Positions 42,325 to 51,017 of a stretch of DNA of 64,000 nucleotides are shown here, in pieces (position 1 is the first letter of the stretch; every line of letters begins with the position of its first letter). The position numbers were made by a program, and so were the translations under genes. Source of the stretch: Rhizobium sp. BK418 (GTDB lineage Bacteria > Pseudomonadota > Alphaproteobacteria > Rhizobiales > Rhizobiaceae); contig NZ_SLZK01000001.1 in the NCBI RefSeq assembly GCF_004341105.1, positions 1,054,001 through 1,118,000 on the forward strand, in the 5' to 3' direction. The notes beneath the pieces were generated by a model that was not told the origin of the DNA, searched no databases, and saw only the letters and a list, made by a program, of their open reading frames with translations.

Positions 42325-42604
42325 ATGTTGCGCCTGGTATTCGCGTCGACGATCGGCCTGCTGTCGGCGACTGCGGCTGCCGCGCTTCTGAAGGTGCCGG
42401 TCGCGCCAGCCGCGCCTCCAACGCAGCCGAGGTCAAGAAAAATGCCGACGGATCGGTGGACATCTATTTCGGACCGAAGGCATGGAAACGAACTGGGTGC
42501 CGACCATTCCCGGCCGCCGGTTCGAGCTTATGTTCCGCCTTTATGCACCGACCCAGCGCCTCTTCGACAAGGCTTGGATGCTGGCGGATGTCGAACCGTT
42601 GTGA
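42325..42604 (+). pseudogene. Decayed DUF1254/DUF1214 gene in three frames
   Basis: Three pieces of one gene occur in three reading frames. A signal-peptide start ('MLRLVFASTIGLLSATAAAA') begins at 42325; 'EVKKNADGSVDIYFGPKA' follows at about 42427-42478 in a second frame; 'METNWVPTIPGRRFELMFRL' begins at 42482 in the third and ends with TGA at 42602-42604. These are the start and end of a DUF1214 protein. The whole middle is missing, consistent with an internal deletion plus frameshifts. The intact paralogue follows directly at 42617. No gene was found in the 282 bases before this. Confidence 0.78.
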
Positions 42605-42616
42605 GGAGATCAGATT

Positions 42617-43648
42617 ATGACCGCGAAGAAGACAATTCTCACCACTGCGTCGGTGGCTCTGCTCCTCATGTCGGGCGCAGCATCCGGCTCTGACGCCATC
42701 AAGGTCACGCCGGATAATTTCGCGCGCGCCGAAACCGACATGTACATGACGGTCTCGGCCGGGGAAGCCGGGCTCGGAAAGCTTTTCCATTACCGAGAGC
42801 CTTTCGACGTGAAACACCAGACGGTCATCCGCGGCAATCGCGATACGCTCTATTCCAGCGCCGTCTTCGATCTGGATGCCGGGCCGGTGACGATCACGAT
42901 GCCGGATGCCGGCAAACGCTTCATGTCGCTGATGGTCATCAACGAGGATCACTATGTTATCGATGTCTTCCACGGCGCCGGCAGCCACACGCTGACCAAG
43001 GATGGCATCGGCACGCGCTATGTCTTCGTCGGGGTTCGCACGTTGATCGATCCGACCAAAGCAGGCGATGCCGACGAGGTGCACAGGCTGCAGGATGCGA
43101 TCAAGGTCGATCAGCCCGACGGGCCGGGTACGCTGGACATGCCCGTCTGGGACAAGACGAGCCAGGATACCGTGCGTAATGCGCTGCTGGCGCTCAATGC
43201 GACCATGGGAAGTTTCAACAAGGCCTTCGGCAGGAAGGGCGAGGTCGACCCCGTTCACCACCTGATCGGCACGGCCGCAGGCTGGGGCGGCAATCCGGAC
43301 AGCGAAGCCACCTATCTGAGCGTCACGCCGCAGCGGAACGACGGCAAGACGGTCTACAAGCTGCATGTTCCCGGCGACGTGCCGGTGGACGGCTTCTGGT
43401 CGATCAGCCGCTATGACGCGTCAGGCTATTTCGTCGAGAACCCGTTCAACGCCTATTCGGTCAACAATATCACCGCCGACAAGGGCAAGGACGACTCCGT
43501 CGACATCCAGTTCGGCGGCTGCGACGGCAAGATTGCGAACTGCCTGCCGATCGAGGCCGGCTGGAACTACACCGTTCGCCTTTACCGGCCGCACCAGAAC
43601 ATTCTGGACGGAAGCTGGACATTCCCCGCGCCGCAGCCGGTGGATTGA
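42617..43648 (+). CDS. DUF1254/DUF1214 domain protein, secreted
   Basis: A 343-aa protein with a signal peptide ('LTTASVALLLMSGAASGSDA' in part) and the tandem DUF1254 and DUF1214 beta-rich domains. Hallmarks are 'QTVIRGNRDTLYSSAVFDLDAGPVTITMPDAGKRFMSLMVINEDHY' in order, 'WSISRYDASGYFVENPFNAYSVNNI' and 'NCLPIEAGWNYTVRLYRP'. GAGGAG precedes the ATG. The family is widespread in alphaproteobacteria and has no defined activity. It may be the survivor of a tandem pair. Confidence 0.9.
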   Translation: MTAKKTILTTASVALLLMSGAASGSDAIKVTPDNFARAETDMYMTVSAGEAGLGKLFHYREPFDVKHQTVIRGNRDTLYSSAVFDLDAGPVTITMPDAGKRFMSLMVINEDHYVIDVFHGAGSHTLTKDGIGTRYVFVGVRTLIDPTKAGDADEVHRLQDAIKVDQPDGPGTLDMPVWDKTSQDTVRNALLALNATMGSFNKAFGRKGEVDPVHHLIGTAAGWGGNPDSEATYLSVTPQRNDGKTVYKLHVPGDVPVDGFWSISRYDASGYFVENPFNAYSVNNITADKGKDDSVDIQFGGCDGKIANCLPIEAGWNYTVRLYRPHQNILDGSWTFPAPQPVD

Positions 43649-43730
43649 ACGGCAGCGATGCCGCCGCATCCAAGCGGCAGCGACACGGGCGGAGTCGTTA
43701 CGCACCCCGGCACCGCCCTGCACTCGCCCT

Positions 43731-43940
43731 CTACTTCCACGCCGGCTCGTTTTTCTTCTCATAGTCGCCAAACGCCTTCTGCAGTCCGCCCAGCACTTCG
43801 GCTGCGGTCTCGAACATGGCCTTCAGTTGCGGCTCGTCGACCATCTCGATGTCTGACCGCAAATGGTCCATCATGTCCTGGAGGCGCATCTGCATTTTCT
43901 GCGTATGGTGACGCGGATCACTATCGGTTTCACTGACCAT
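43731..43940 (-). CDS. Small hypothetical protein, 69 aa
   Basis: The ATG at 43940 follows GAGGAGAATACCG. The product is highly charged and helical ('QKMQMRLQDMMDHLRSDIEMVDEPQLKAMFETAAEVLGGLQKAFGDYEKKNEPAWK' in order), with the look of a small soluble coiled-coil or dimer. Codon use looks like its neighbours. No family recognised; probably rhizobial. Confidence 0.6.
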   Translation of the reverse strand: MVSETDSDPRHHTQKMQMRLQDMMDHLRSDIEMVDEPQLKAMFETAAEVLGGLQKAFGDYEKKNEPAWK

Positions 43941-44195
43941 CGGTATTCTCCTCATGGTTCGTGTTTCGATAACCGCCAATCCGTATGGCGATTGCAGGCC
44001 GAACTCCTCACCTCCAATCGCGGTTCCCGATAAGAAAAGAGGCATATCACCGCGCCACCGGACGCGGCTGAAGACGTTGCCGGCGCAAGCAATTCATGAA
44101 TAAGCAGTCGAGCAGCGGCATTGCTCACCTGCCGAGGTCTTTGCAGCAGCCACTGCCACCCTACCTTACCTGCCTAATCCGGAGGAGGAATTGTT

Positions 44196-44579
44196 ATGGC
44201 TACTGTCAGCGTCCGCTATATCGTCGAAGACGTCGATGCAGCGATTGCCTTCTATACGCAGTCGCTCGGTTTCACTCTCACCATGCATCCGGCGCCGAGC
44301 TTCGCCATGCTCACCAGAGGGGATCTTCGCCTGCTGGTGAACGCAACGACTGGGCCAGGCGGCGCGTCCCAGCCCATGCCGGACGGACGCCGGCCCGAGC
44401 CCGGCGGATGGAACCGCATCCAGCTGGAGGTCGATGATATCGAAGCCGAGGTCGCACGCCTGCGCACGTCAGGCGCCAGATTTCGCAACGACATCGTGGC
44501 CGGAATTGGCGGCAAGCAGGTTCTCGTCGAGGACCCCTCAGGCAATGCCATCGAATTGTTCGAACCGCCCAAGAAGTAG
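44196..44579 (+). CDS. VOC family protein (glyoxalase/bleomycin resistance-like)
   Basis: A 127-aa VOC-fold protein ('SVRYIVEDVDAAIAFYTQSLGFTLTMHPAPSFAMLTRGDLRLLV' in order, ending 'GKQVLVEDPSGNAIELFEPP'). A very strong GGAGGAGGAA precedes the ATG. Metal-ligand positions are not complete. It stands alone just before the tandem repeat. Confidence 0.92.
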   Translation: MATVSVRYIVEDVDAAIAFYTQSLGFTLTMHPAPSFAMLTRGDLRLLVNATTGPGGASQPMPDGRRPEPGGWNRIQLEVDDIEAEVARLRTSGARFRNDIVAGIGGKQVLVEDPSGNAIELFEPPKK

Positions 44580-44583
44580 CCGA

Positions 44584-44796
44584 AGCAATTCCAGCAAAAG
44601 TGCATAGCGGTTTTGCGTCCGGAATTGCGTCAAACAAGAGAGCAATTCCAGCAAAAGTGCATAGCGGTTTTTGCGCCGGGAATTGCGTCAAACAAGAAAG
44701 CAATTCCAGCAAAAGTGCATAGCGGTTTTTGCGTCCGGAATTGCGTCAAACAAGAGAGCAATTCCAGCAAAAGTGCGTAGCGGTTTTTACGTCCGG
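44584..44796. repeat. 58-bp tandem repeat, about 3.7 copies
   Basis: Units begin at 44584 (57 bp), 44641, 44699 and 44757 (partial, 40 bp). Each unit starts AGCAATTCCAGCAAAAGTGC and carries the inverted arms GCAATTCC and GGAATTGC around AAAA...TTTTT, so each can fold into a hairpin. Copies differ at only a few positions. The block fills the space between the VOC stop and the MCP stop, and would affect 3' ends of both transcripts. Confidence 0.95.
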
Positions 44797-44797
44797 C

Positions 44798-46615
44798 TCA
44801 GGCGGCACGGCTTGCGGTAACGCCAGGACGCACCGCGGCGATCCGGAAGCGCGAAACAATCTCCTCCAGCGCCAGGACCTGCTCGTTGAGCCCTTTGCAG
44901 GCCGAACTGGTTTCTGTCGCCATGGCGGAATTACGCTGGGTCACTTCGTCCATCGCGTGAATAGAGCCGTTGATTTCGCCGATCGCCGAGGACTGCGCGT
45001 TCAAGGACGTGACCACCGCGTCGATCAGGCGCCCGACATGCTGCACCCCGGTTTCGATGTCCGAGAGCGCTTCGCCGGTGCGATTGACGAGCGCCACGCC
45101 CGCGCCGACCTGATCCGAAGATGTCGAGACCAGAACCTTGATCTCCTTGGCGGCATTGGCCGAGCGGGAGGCAAGTTCGCGCACTTCCTGCGCCACGACG
45201 GCAAAACCCTTGCCGGCCTCGCCCGCCCGAGCCGCCTCGACACCGGCATTGAGCGCCAGAAGGTTGGTCTGGAAGGCGATGTCGTCGATGACGTTGATGA
45301 TCGAGCCGATCTGGTCCGACGACCCCTCGATCCGCTGCATCGCCGCGATGGCTTCGCGCATCAGCTCGGCGCATTGCAGCGCGGCCTTGCTGGTCTCGCC
45401 CGTCATCCGGCTTGCCTCGGCCGATTGTGACGAGGAATTGCCGACGGCCGACGTGATTTCAGTCAGTGCGGCCGATGTTTCTTCGATGGTCGCCGCCTGC
45501 TGCTCGGTCCGCTTCGCCAGCGCTTCCATGGCGCCGGCGATATCCTGTGACGAATGGCGCAGCGTGCTGGTGGCGCCGGAAACGGCGTCGATCGAGCTGG
45601 ACAACGTGTCGACGCTGGAATTGAAGGCGGCGCGGAGCTCCTCGTAGGCGGATGGGAACCTGGTATCGATGCGAAAACCGAGATTGCCGCGCGACAGTTC
45701 ATCGAGCCCCTGGGTGAGTGACTGGATCACCGCGTCACGCGCGGCTTCTTCGGAAGCGCGCTCGGAGGCCAGCTGGCGTTCCCTAGCAATTTCTGCTTCC
45801 TTGGCCCCCGCCTCGCGCAGGTGCGCTTCGCGGCGTTCGAGCGAATTGGTGCGGAAGACGACGACGGCCTGCGCCATCTGGCCAATCTCGTCGCTGCGCT
45901 CGGCAAAGGGCACGTCCTCGGAAAAGTCGCCATTGGCAAGGCCGCTCATATAGCGCTTCATGCCATCGATCGGCAGGATGGCGCGGCGGCGGAAGAAATA
46001 GAGGCCGCCAAGCAGCAGCAGGAAGGAAGCGAGCGCCGCCGCTGCGGCAGCCGAGGTCCATGTCATGATCTCATCGGCAGCATTCTTCTCCTGCCCCTTG
46101 AGATAGGTATCGGAATTGACCACGAGCTTTTCGACCGCATCCTGATGTTCGTGGAAAGCGGTCCTCAGCTTCACCATCGATCCGCTCGCGGCGCCATCCT
46201 TCCTGGCCTTGAGCGCCGGGATGACATCCTCCTCCATCACCTTCCAGAAGATGTCGCCCTTGGCCAGCACATCCTTGTCGAGTTCGTCCTTGAGCGACTG
46301 CGGCAGGCGGGTCGTCCGCCAATAGGCGCGGCGATCGTCATAGGCCGCCTTCAGCGTCGCGATCTTGGCAAGGTTGGCATCGATCAGATCGGGAAAGTCG
46401 TTGGCCTCATGCGACAGCATATAGGATTCGACCACGAAGAGCGGCGGCGGGAGAATATCGGCAATCAGGTCCTTGCCATAGACGATCTGCTCGTAGATCG
46501 GTCCGTTGACCTTGAGCCGTTCGAGCGCGGCCTGCTGCAGCCCGAAGGAAGCGAACATGCCGACGGAAACGGCAATGCCCACGACGGCGAGATTTCTGGC
46601 AATGGTGAGCTTCAT
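44798..46615 (-). CDS. Methyl-accepting chemotaxis protein
   Basis: A 605-aa chemoreceptor. ATG at 46615 begins '[19 protein letters not shown]'. A first membrane helix spans about 8-28, a periplasmic sensory domain of about 155 residues follows, then TM2 at 190-212, a HAMP domain and the signalling helix bundle with the hairpin tip '[42 protein letters not shown]' in order. The sensory domain is unlike any I can name. It is transcribed alone and away from che genes. Its ligand is unknown. Confidence 0.93.
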   Translation of the reverse strand: MKLTIARNLAVVGIAVSVGMFASFGLQQAALERLKVNGPIYEQIVYGKDLIADILPPPLFVVESYMLSHEANDFPDLIDANLAKIATLKAAYDDRRAYWRTTRLPQSLKDELDKDVLAKGDIFWKVMEEDVIPALKARKDGAASGSMVKLRTAFHEHQDAVEKLVVNSDTYLKGQEKNAADEIMTWTSAAAAAALASFLLLLGGLYFFRRRAILPIDGMKRYMSGLANGDFSEDVPFAERSDEIGQMAQAVVVFRTNSLERREAHLREAGAKEAEIARERQLASERASEEAARDAVIQSLTQGLDELSRGNLGFRIDTRFPSAYEELRAAFNSSVDTLSSSIDAVSGATSTLRHSSQDIAGAMEALAKRTEQQAATIEETSAALTEITSAVGNSSSQSAEASRMTGETSKAALQCAELMREAIAAMQRIEGSSDQIGSIINVIDDIAFQTNLLALNAGVEAARAGEAGKGFAVVAQEVRELASRSANAAKEIKVLVSTSSDQVGAGVALVNRTGEALSDIETGVQHVGRLIDAVVTSLNAQSSAIGEINGSIHAMDEVTQRNSAMATETSSACKGLNEQVLALEEIVSRFRIAAVRPGVTASRAA

Positions 46616-46824
46616 TATCGATCCCCGAGATGCGGCAAGTCGCCGTTTGCGCGCTCGATGCACCTCCCGAGCGAACACCTCCGCGGACTTTAATATTGTA
46701 TGGTAAATAAATGCTCTATAACCCGCCTTTATCTTTAGCACCGGGAGTACCAAAAATATTATTCGTCAGTTCCGGAGCAGATACAGGCGCTCTTTCTTCG
46801 ATCAAGGCAAATCATACTTGATGC

Positions 46825-46840
46825 GCCCGCGAAAGCGGGC
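46825..46840. terminator. GNRA-loop hairpin in MCP-arsR gap
   Basis: GCCCGC-GAAA-GCGGGC, a six-bp stem with a GNRA tetraloop, lies about 100 bases past the minus-strand ArsR stop. Apart from this and an AT-rich stretch the 323-base gap shows nothing. Confidence 0.35.
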
Positions 46841-46938
46841 CGGAGACGGAACTCGCCCGCGCCGTGCTCAATGAGCTTGCGCTCGAGATTGCCTGGGTCG
46901 ATGAGCATGGGAAGGCGCCGGTGAGAGGTCCCGGCCGG

Positions 46939-47283
46939 TCAGTCCGCGTCCGACTGGTCCGGCGACCGTCCGTAAGCATTCAGGATGGCCGCGATCAGAC
47001 CGGGGAAGCGGCTATCCACTTCCTGGCAACGCGAATGGTTGCGCATCTCCACGCCGTGACGCTCGCCCCTGATTAGCCCGGCCTCACGCAGCACCTTCAT
47101 ATGCTGCGACAGCGACGACTTGGGAATGACACGCCCGCCGAGATTGGAAAGCGCGGCGCATGTGCCGCTGGAACCGAGGCCCGCGATCTGCGCGAAGATC
47201 GCCACGCGCTCCGGATCGGAGAGCGCATAGAGGATCGCCTCTGGCTTCAAATCTTCGACGGCTGGGTGAAAGAGCGGTCTCAT
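46939..47283 (-). CDS. ArsR-family helix-turn-helix regulator
   Basis: A 114-aa ArsR-type protein with 'LGGRVIPKSSLSQHMKVLREAGLIRGERHGVEMRNHSR' in order as recognition helix and wing. Two Cys occur ('GTCAALSNLG' and 'NHSRCQEVD'), so a thiol sensor is possible. It is divergent to an SDR gene with a palindrome between them, and therefore probably represses the SDR. Confidence 0.88.
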   Translation of the reverse strand: MRPLFHPAVEDLKPEAILYALSDPERVAIFAQIAGLGSSGTCAALSNLGGRVIPKSSLSQHMKVLREAGLIRGERHGVEMRNHSRCQEVDSRFPGLIAAILNAYGRSPDQSDAD

Positions 47284-47321
47284 GAATTTTTATATAGGGC
47301 TACTTGATATCTCGATCAACA

Positions 47322-47346
47322 GTTCCGAATTTCTGAACTACGGAAC
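47322..47346. promoter_or_regulatory. Operator between ArsR and SDR genes
   Basis: Arms GTTCCG (47322-47327) and CGGAAC (47341-47346) with a 13-base spacer containing TTTCTGAA. It lies midway between the divergent starts. Confidence 0.6.
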
Positions 47347-47390
47347 AAAGCCGCTACTCCCGGCGGCACTCCGAGTCGAAAGGAACTGAT

Positions 47391-48137
47391 ATGTCTAAGC
47401 TTGCTGGAAAAGTCGCTCTCGTGACGGGAGCCTCCAAGGGCATCGGCGCTGCCATTGCCAAGGCGCTCGCCACCGAAGGTGCAAAAGTGGTGGTCAACTA
47501 CGCTTCGAGCAGGGCCGGCGCGGACGCCGTCGTCGAAGCGATCACCGCCGCCGGCGGCAAGGCGATTGCGGTCCAGAGCGATGTTTCGAAGGCGGATCAG
47601 GCGCAGGGCCTGGTCGACGCCGCGATCAGGGAATTCGGCCGTCTCGACGTGCTGGTCAACAATTCCGGCGTCTATGAATTCGCTGCGATCGGCGAGATCA
47701 CCGAGGAACATTATCACCGCCAGTTCAACGTCAACGTTCTGGGCCTCCTGCTGACCACCCAGGCCGCCGTCAAGCATATTGGCGAGGGCGGCAGCGTCAT
47801 CAACATTTCCTCCGTGGTGACCAGCCTCGCCCCGCCCGCCACCGCCGTCTATACCGGGACCAAGGGAGCGGTGGACGGCATCACCGGCGTGCTTGCCAAG
47901 GAGCTCGGTCCGCGCAAAATCCGCGTCAACGCCATCCTCCCTGGCATTGTCGAGACCGAAGGCGCGCACACGATAGGCGTCATCGGCTCCGATTTCGAGC
48001 GCACGGCCGTGGCTCAGACCCCGCTTGGGCGTATCGGCCAACCCGATGATATCGCCAAGATCGCAGTCTTCCTCGCTTCCGACGACGCCGGCTGGCTGAC
48101 CGGCGAGCGAGTGACTGCCGCCGGCGGTTTCCACTGA
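47391..48137 (+). CDS. SDR, 3-oxoacyl-ACP-reductase-like
   Basis: A 248-aa classical SDR. NAD(P) motif 'TGASKGIGAA' (13-22), 'NNSGVYEF' as the NAG variant, catalytic Ser in 'INISSVVTS' and Tyr-x3-Lys in 'AVYTGTKGAV'. It is close to FabG-like reductases. AAGGAAC precedes the ATG. It is probably controlled by the divergent ArsR protein; substrate unknown. Confidence 0.92.
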   Translation: MSKLAGKVALVTGASKGIGAAIAKALATEGAKVVVNYASSRAGADAVVEAITAAGGKAIAVQSDVSKADQAQGLVDAAIREFGRLDVLVNNSGVYEFAAIGEITEEHYHRQFNVNVLGLLLTTQAAVKHIGEGGSVINISSVVTSLAPPATAVYTGTKGAVDGITGVLAKELGPRKIRVNAILPGIVETEGAHTIGVIGSDFERTAVAQTPLGRIGQPDDIAKIAVFLASDDAGWLTGERVTAAGGFH

Positions 48138-48196
48138 TTGCCGATTGATATCGTGCGTGCTCTTTCACTGGGCACGCACGCTGCCCCGGTTGCCCT

Positions 48197-48685
48197 TCAC
48201 GCCCCAAGCGTAACGAGAAGCTCGTCCAGTTGCTCGAACTGCTCGGGCATCCCGCCCTCCGCACCGGAATTGGCGTCGAACGCTTCCTTCGAGGGATAGA
48301 GTTCGTGCAGCGTGAGCAGCGTCTTGCCGTCCTTTTCCTCGAAAGTGACAGTGGTGACGGCACCGTCTTCACTTTCCTCGTTGGTCCAGACGAGCCGCGC
48401 GTTCGGTATCACTTCGAGATACTTGCCGAAGAATGCCATGGAGTTCGACGCATCCTGTCCGAACTCGAGACGGTATGTGCCGCCGGTGCGAACATCCATG
48501 TCACAGGAAAGCAGGGGCACTCCTATCGACTTCGGTGCCCACCACCGCATGAACAGTTCGGGCGTCGTCCACGCCTTGAACACGATGCGCGCAGGAGCAT
48601 TGAAGGTTCGTGTAACGACCAGCTCGCGCTCGGACTTGCGCTCCACGGTCGTGGGGTTCTTCATCGGGGCAGGCTTACTCTCCAT
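48197..48685 (-). CDS. SRPBCC/AHSA1-domain protein
   Basis: A 162-aa START-like protein ('VTRTFNAPARIVFKAWTTPELFMRWWAPKSIGVPLLSCDMDVRTGGTYRLEF' in order), the AHSA1 form frequent beside ArsR regulators. The ATG overlaps the ArsR stop by 11 bases, so it is translationally coupled. The ligand is unknown. Confidence 0.92.
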   Translation of the reverse strand: MESKPAPMKNPTTVERKSERELVVTRTFNAPARIVFKAWTTPELFMRWWAPKSIGVPLLSCDMDVRTGGTYRLEFGQDASNSMAFFGKYLEVIPNARLVWTNEESEDGAVTTVTFEEKDGKTLLTLHELYPSKEAFDANSGAEGGMPEQFEQLDELLVTLGA

Positions 48686-49028
48686 CGTCCTTCTCCTTCC
48701 GTTTCAGTTCCTCGACAAGATTGTCCAGCGCGTCGAAGCGGGCGTCCCAGAGTTGGCGGTAGCGCTCGATCCAGGCCGCCTCCTCCTCCAGCCGGCGCAG
48801 GCCGAGCCTGCAGGTGCGCACGCGCCCAACCTTCTCAGTGGTGACGAACCCCGCCTGCTCCAAAATGCCGACATGCTTCTTCATGCCCGTCAGGGTCATG
48901 TGGAATTTTTCCGCAAGGTCCGTGATCGAAGCATCCGCGCGCCCGAGCTGCTCCAGAACACCGCGCCGGGTGGCGTCCGAGAGCGCGGCGAACGAGGCAT
49001 CGAGACGGGCTGTCGAATACTGAACCAT
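48675..49028 (-). CDS. ArsR-family regulator with SRPBCC partner, probably leaderless
   Basis: A 117-aa ArsR-type regulator. I choose the ATG at 49028; the longer frame lacks any domain and any ribosome site. Helix-turn-helix: 'DASITDLAEKFHMTLTGMKKHVGILEQAGFVTTEKVGRVRTCRL' in order. The start codon lies inside a perfect 20-bp palindrome with the -10 TATATA directly upstream, so the transcript may begin at or near the ATG. Paired with the downstream SRPBCC gene. Confidence 0.9.
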   Translation of the reverse strand: MVQYSTARLDASFAALSDATRRGVLEQLGRADASITDLAEKFHMTLTGMKKHVGILEQAGFVTTEKVGRVRTCRLGLRRLEEEAAWIERYRQLWDARFDALDNLVEELKRKEKDDGE

Positions 49029-49046
49029 GTGGTTCAGTATATAAAG
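49019..49046 (-). promoter_or_regulatory. Leaderless promoter and start-codon operator of ArsR/SRPBCC operon
   Basis: ACTGAACCA (49019-49027) and TGGTTCAGT (49030-49038) form a perfect dyad with a 2-base centre. The start ATG is 49028-49026. On the minus strand TTTATATA lies immediately upstream (about 49039-49046) as -10. No ribosome site is present. Confidence 0.75.
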
Positions 49047-49264
49047 CTGAAATGAGCGATACGCAAGGGAACCGAACGCTGCCTTGTGACTTCGGCCGAA
49101 CGCCCTTTCCCTTGGCGTCGGCCTCACACAGCCATTTTATCCAGCCGGGTTTGGGCTATTTCGGAGCATTCGGCCAATTCGAGGGAGCCGGGCCAGGATG
49201 GTCCTGACCCGGTGATCGAGCTGTAATCCTCTCCGATGTGAGGATTATGCAGAAGCGCGCAGCC

Positions 49265-49714
49265 TTATTGCTGCTGCTGCGCCGGCGGCGGGGTGCCGAT
49301 CTTTTCCAGAACCTTCTTGGCGAGAGCCGGGTCGCTCTGTGCGGCTGTCAGGATCGAAGAGTATTCCTCGACAGAGATGCCGTTGGAGGCTTCGACGGTG
49401 TCGACCATCTGCTTCTTGGCTTCTTCCTGCAGCTTTTGCTTCGCAGCCTCGTCCTTCGTCGCGCTGATTTTGGCCGAATATTCCTGCCTGACCTTGTCGA
49501 CCTGCTTATAGGCAACGGCAAAGGCCTCGATTTTCTGATCGCTGACAGGGGCGGCTGCACCATTGCCGCCAGTCTGCCCCTGCATCGGCGCCTGGCCCTG
49601 CGCCGGCGGCTGCTGTTGGGCCTGGGCCAAGTCCACGGCGAATGCCGGGCTGAGAGCAAATAGGCTGAAGACCGCAGCGGTCATCGTTGCGACGGGTGTG
49701 TAACGAGTGATCAT
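49265..49714 (-). CDS. DUF4168 secreted protein
   Basis: A 149-aa protein. The ATG at 49714 has AAGGA 6 bases upstream. A signal peptide ends around 'ALSPAFA'. A Gln/Pro/Gly-rich linker follows, then the DUF4168 helical domain ('VSDQKIEAFAVAYKQVDKVRQEYSAKISATKDEAAKQKLQEEAKKQMVDTVEASNGISVEEYSSIL' in order) and a Gln-rich tail. Function unknown; usually periplasmic. The 393 bases upstream (49715-50107) hold nothing recognisable. Confidence 0.88.
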   Translation of the reverse strand: MITRYTPVATMTAAVFSLFALSPAFAVDLAQAQQQPPAQGQAPMQGQTGGNGAAAPVSDQKIEAFAVAYKQVDKVRQEYSAKISATKDEAAKQKLQEEAKKQMVDTVEASNGISVEEYSSILTAAQSDPALAKKVLEKIGTPPPAQQQQ

Positions 49715-50107
49715 AGTCATTCCTTTTCACGTGCATGATTTGATCGGCAGCAGGACCGCCTCGGTCGATCGCTCAACCACTGCAGGCTGGCGAGGTCGCA
49801 ACGATGGACCGTCAAGAGGGCACGGTGCGGCGGTGGCGGGGCAATTTGCTGACGATTGAGCGGCAGCTTTGTGACCGCCGCCTGCGCAAGATGTCGAGGG
49901 CGGGCTTTCGAGCAGAGATGTACGGAGCGATAAGTTTCAGGGCGCGCGGATAAAGACTATCGCGTCCCATAGCTGTATTTAAACAGGCAAGGTCAATTCC
50001 CGAATGAGGGCGGAATAGACCAGAATACTGGCGGGGCAACGCCATATGCCTCATCGTCACAGCCCCAGCCACGGCACTCTATCGCGATCATCGCGAAATC
50101 AGCCCTT

Positions 50108-50566
50108 CATCATGAGCTCGCGGCCGATCTGTTTGGAGGCTGGGACCAACCGGATCTTTCCGACTGGATTGCGGCACTGGAAGAGGCCGTGCGTGCGGCG
50201 CGAACGCCACCCGTTCTCGTGGCTCATAGCCTAGCCTGCCTGCTCGTCGCACATTGGCATCAGGTTTCCGATCTTCCGGTAAAGGGGGCAATGCTGGTGG
50301 CCGTGCCGGACCCGGCCTCTCCGGCCTTTCCTTCACAGGCGTCAGGCTTTGCGGACGTGCCTCGGAAGCGATTTCGATTTCCGTCTCTCATCGTGGCAAG
50401 CATCGATGATCCCTATGGTTCGTTGCCCTATGTCGAGACACGGGCCGAGCAATGGGGAAGCGAGTTGAAGGTAATCGGCGCGGCTGGCCCCATCAACGGC
50501 CAAAGCGAACTGGGCGATTGGCCAGAAGGTCTGGCGCTATTGAGAAACTTCCTCAACCGTCTGTAG
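50108..50566 (+). pseudogene. 5'-truncated RBBP9/YdeN-like serine hydrolase
   Basis: The frame begins 'HHELAADLFGGWDQPDLSDWIAALEEAVRAARTPPVLVAHSLACLLVAHW' in order, with the nucleophile elbow 'AHSLA', and ends 'ELGDWPEGLALLRNFLNRL'. RBBP9-type hydrolases normally start 25-35 residues earlier with a 'PGW..SGPDHW' strand; that part is absent. The first in-frame start is a GTG at 50189, which would remove still more. The gene is probably inactive. Confidence 0.65.
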
Positions 50567-50584
50567 CCCGCGTTGCCGGCGAAA

Positions 50585-50729
50585 AGCCCCTCCCCAACCC
50601 CTCCCCACAGGTGGGAGGGGCTAACCCGGAGGCACCGCCTCGCACCTTCCGCGCCGTCGAATGTGGGGAAGCGGGCGCCGCAGGTTAAGCCCCTCCCCCT
50701 TGTGGGGAGGGTTGGGGAGGGTTTTTTTT
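50585..50729. repeat. GC-rich palindromic intergenic repeat, copy B
   Basis: GCCCCTCCCC-AACCCCTCCCCAC at the left and GTGGGGAGG-GTTGGGGAGGG at the right form a large inverted structure, enclosing GGCTAACC...GGTTAAGCCCC. It ends in TTTTTTT, so it is a strong intrinsic terminator for rightward transcription. The rest of 50730-51017 shows nothing recognisable. Confidence 0.85.
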
Positions 50730-51017
50730 ATCGCCTCGGCGCCAAGATCCGTTGCGATGCCTCGGGGCTGACCGGCGCGATTCAGAGAATCAGAGGAGCG
50801 CAGCAGCGTTAGTGCGGCAGAAAGAACTTGCGAACTTTTCGGCGTCGCAGGCGTTCGGGTGTAGTCCGGTCGGGGAACCGCTTTGGGTTTAGAGCGCAAG
50901 AGCTGTCAGTGAAAACCCGACAATACCGAGGCTCGGAACTCTCATCAGCCCGCGAGACAGCCGCAGACCATTTCCGGCGCATGCGCAGTCGCTTCGTTTT
51001 CAACAAAGGAGAACGCA

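Noticed and set aside
44584..44796. Tandem repeat considered as a CRISPR array
   Set aside because: The units are contiguous near-identical copies without unique spacers, and no cas gene is near.
49812..50072. 86-codon minus-strand frame in the gap after DUF4168
   Set aside because: No ribosome site, no domain, and random-looking composition.
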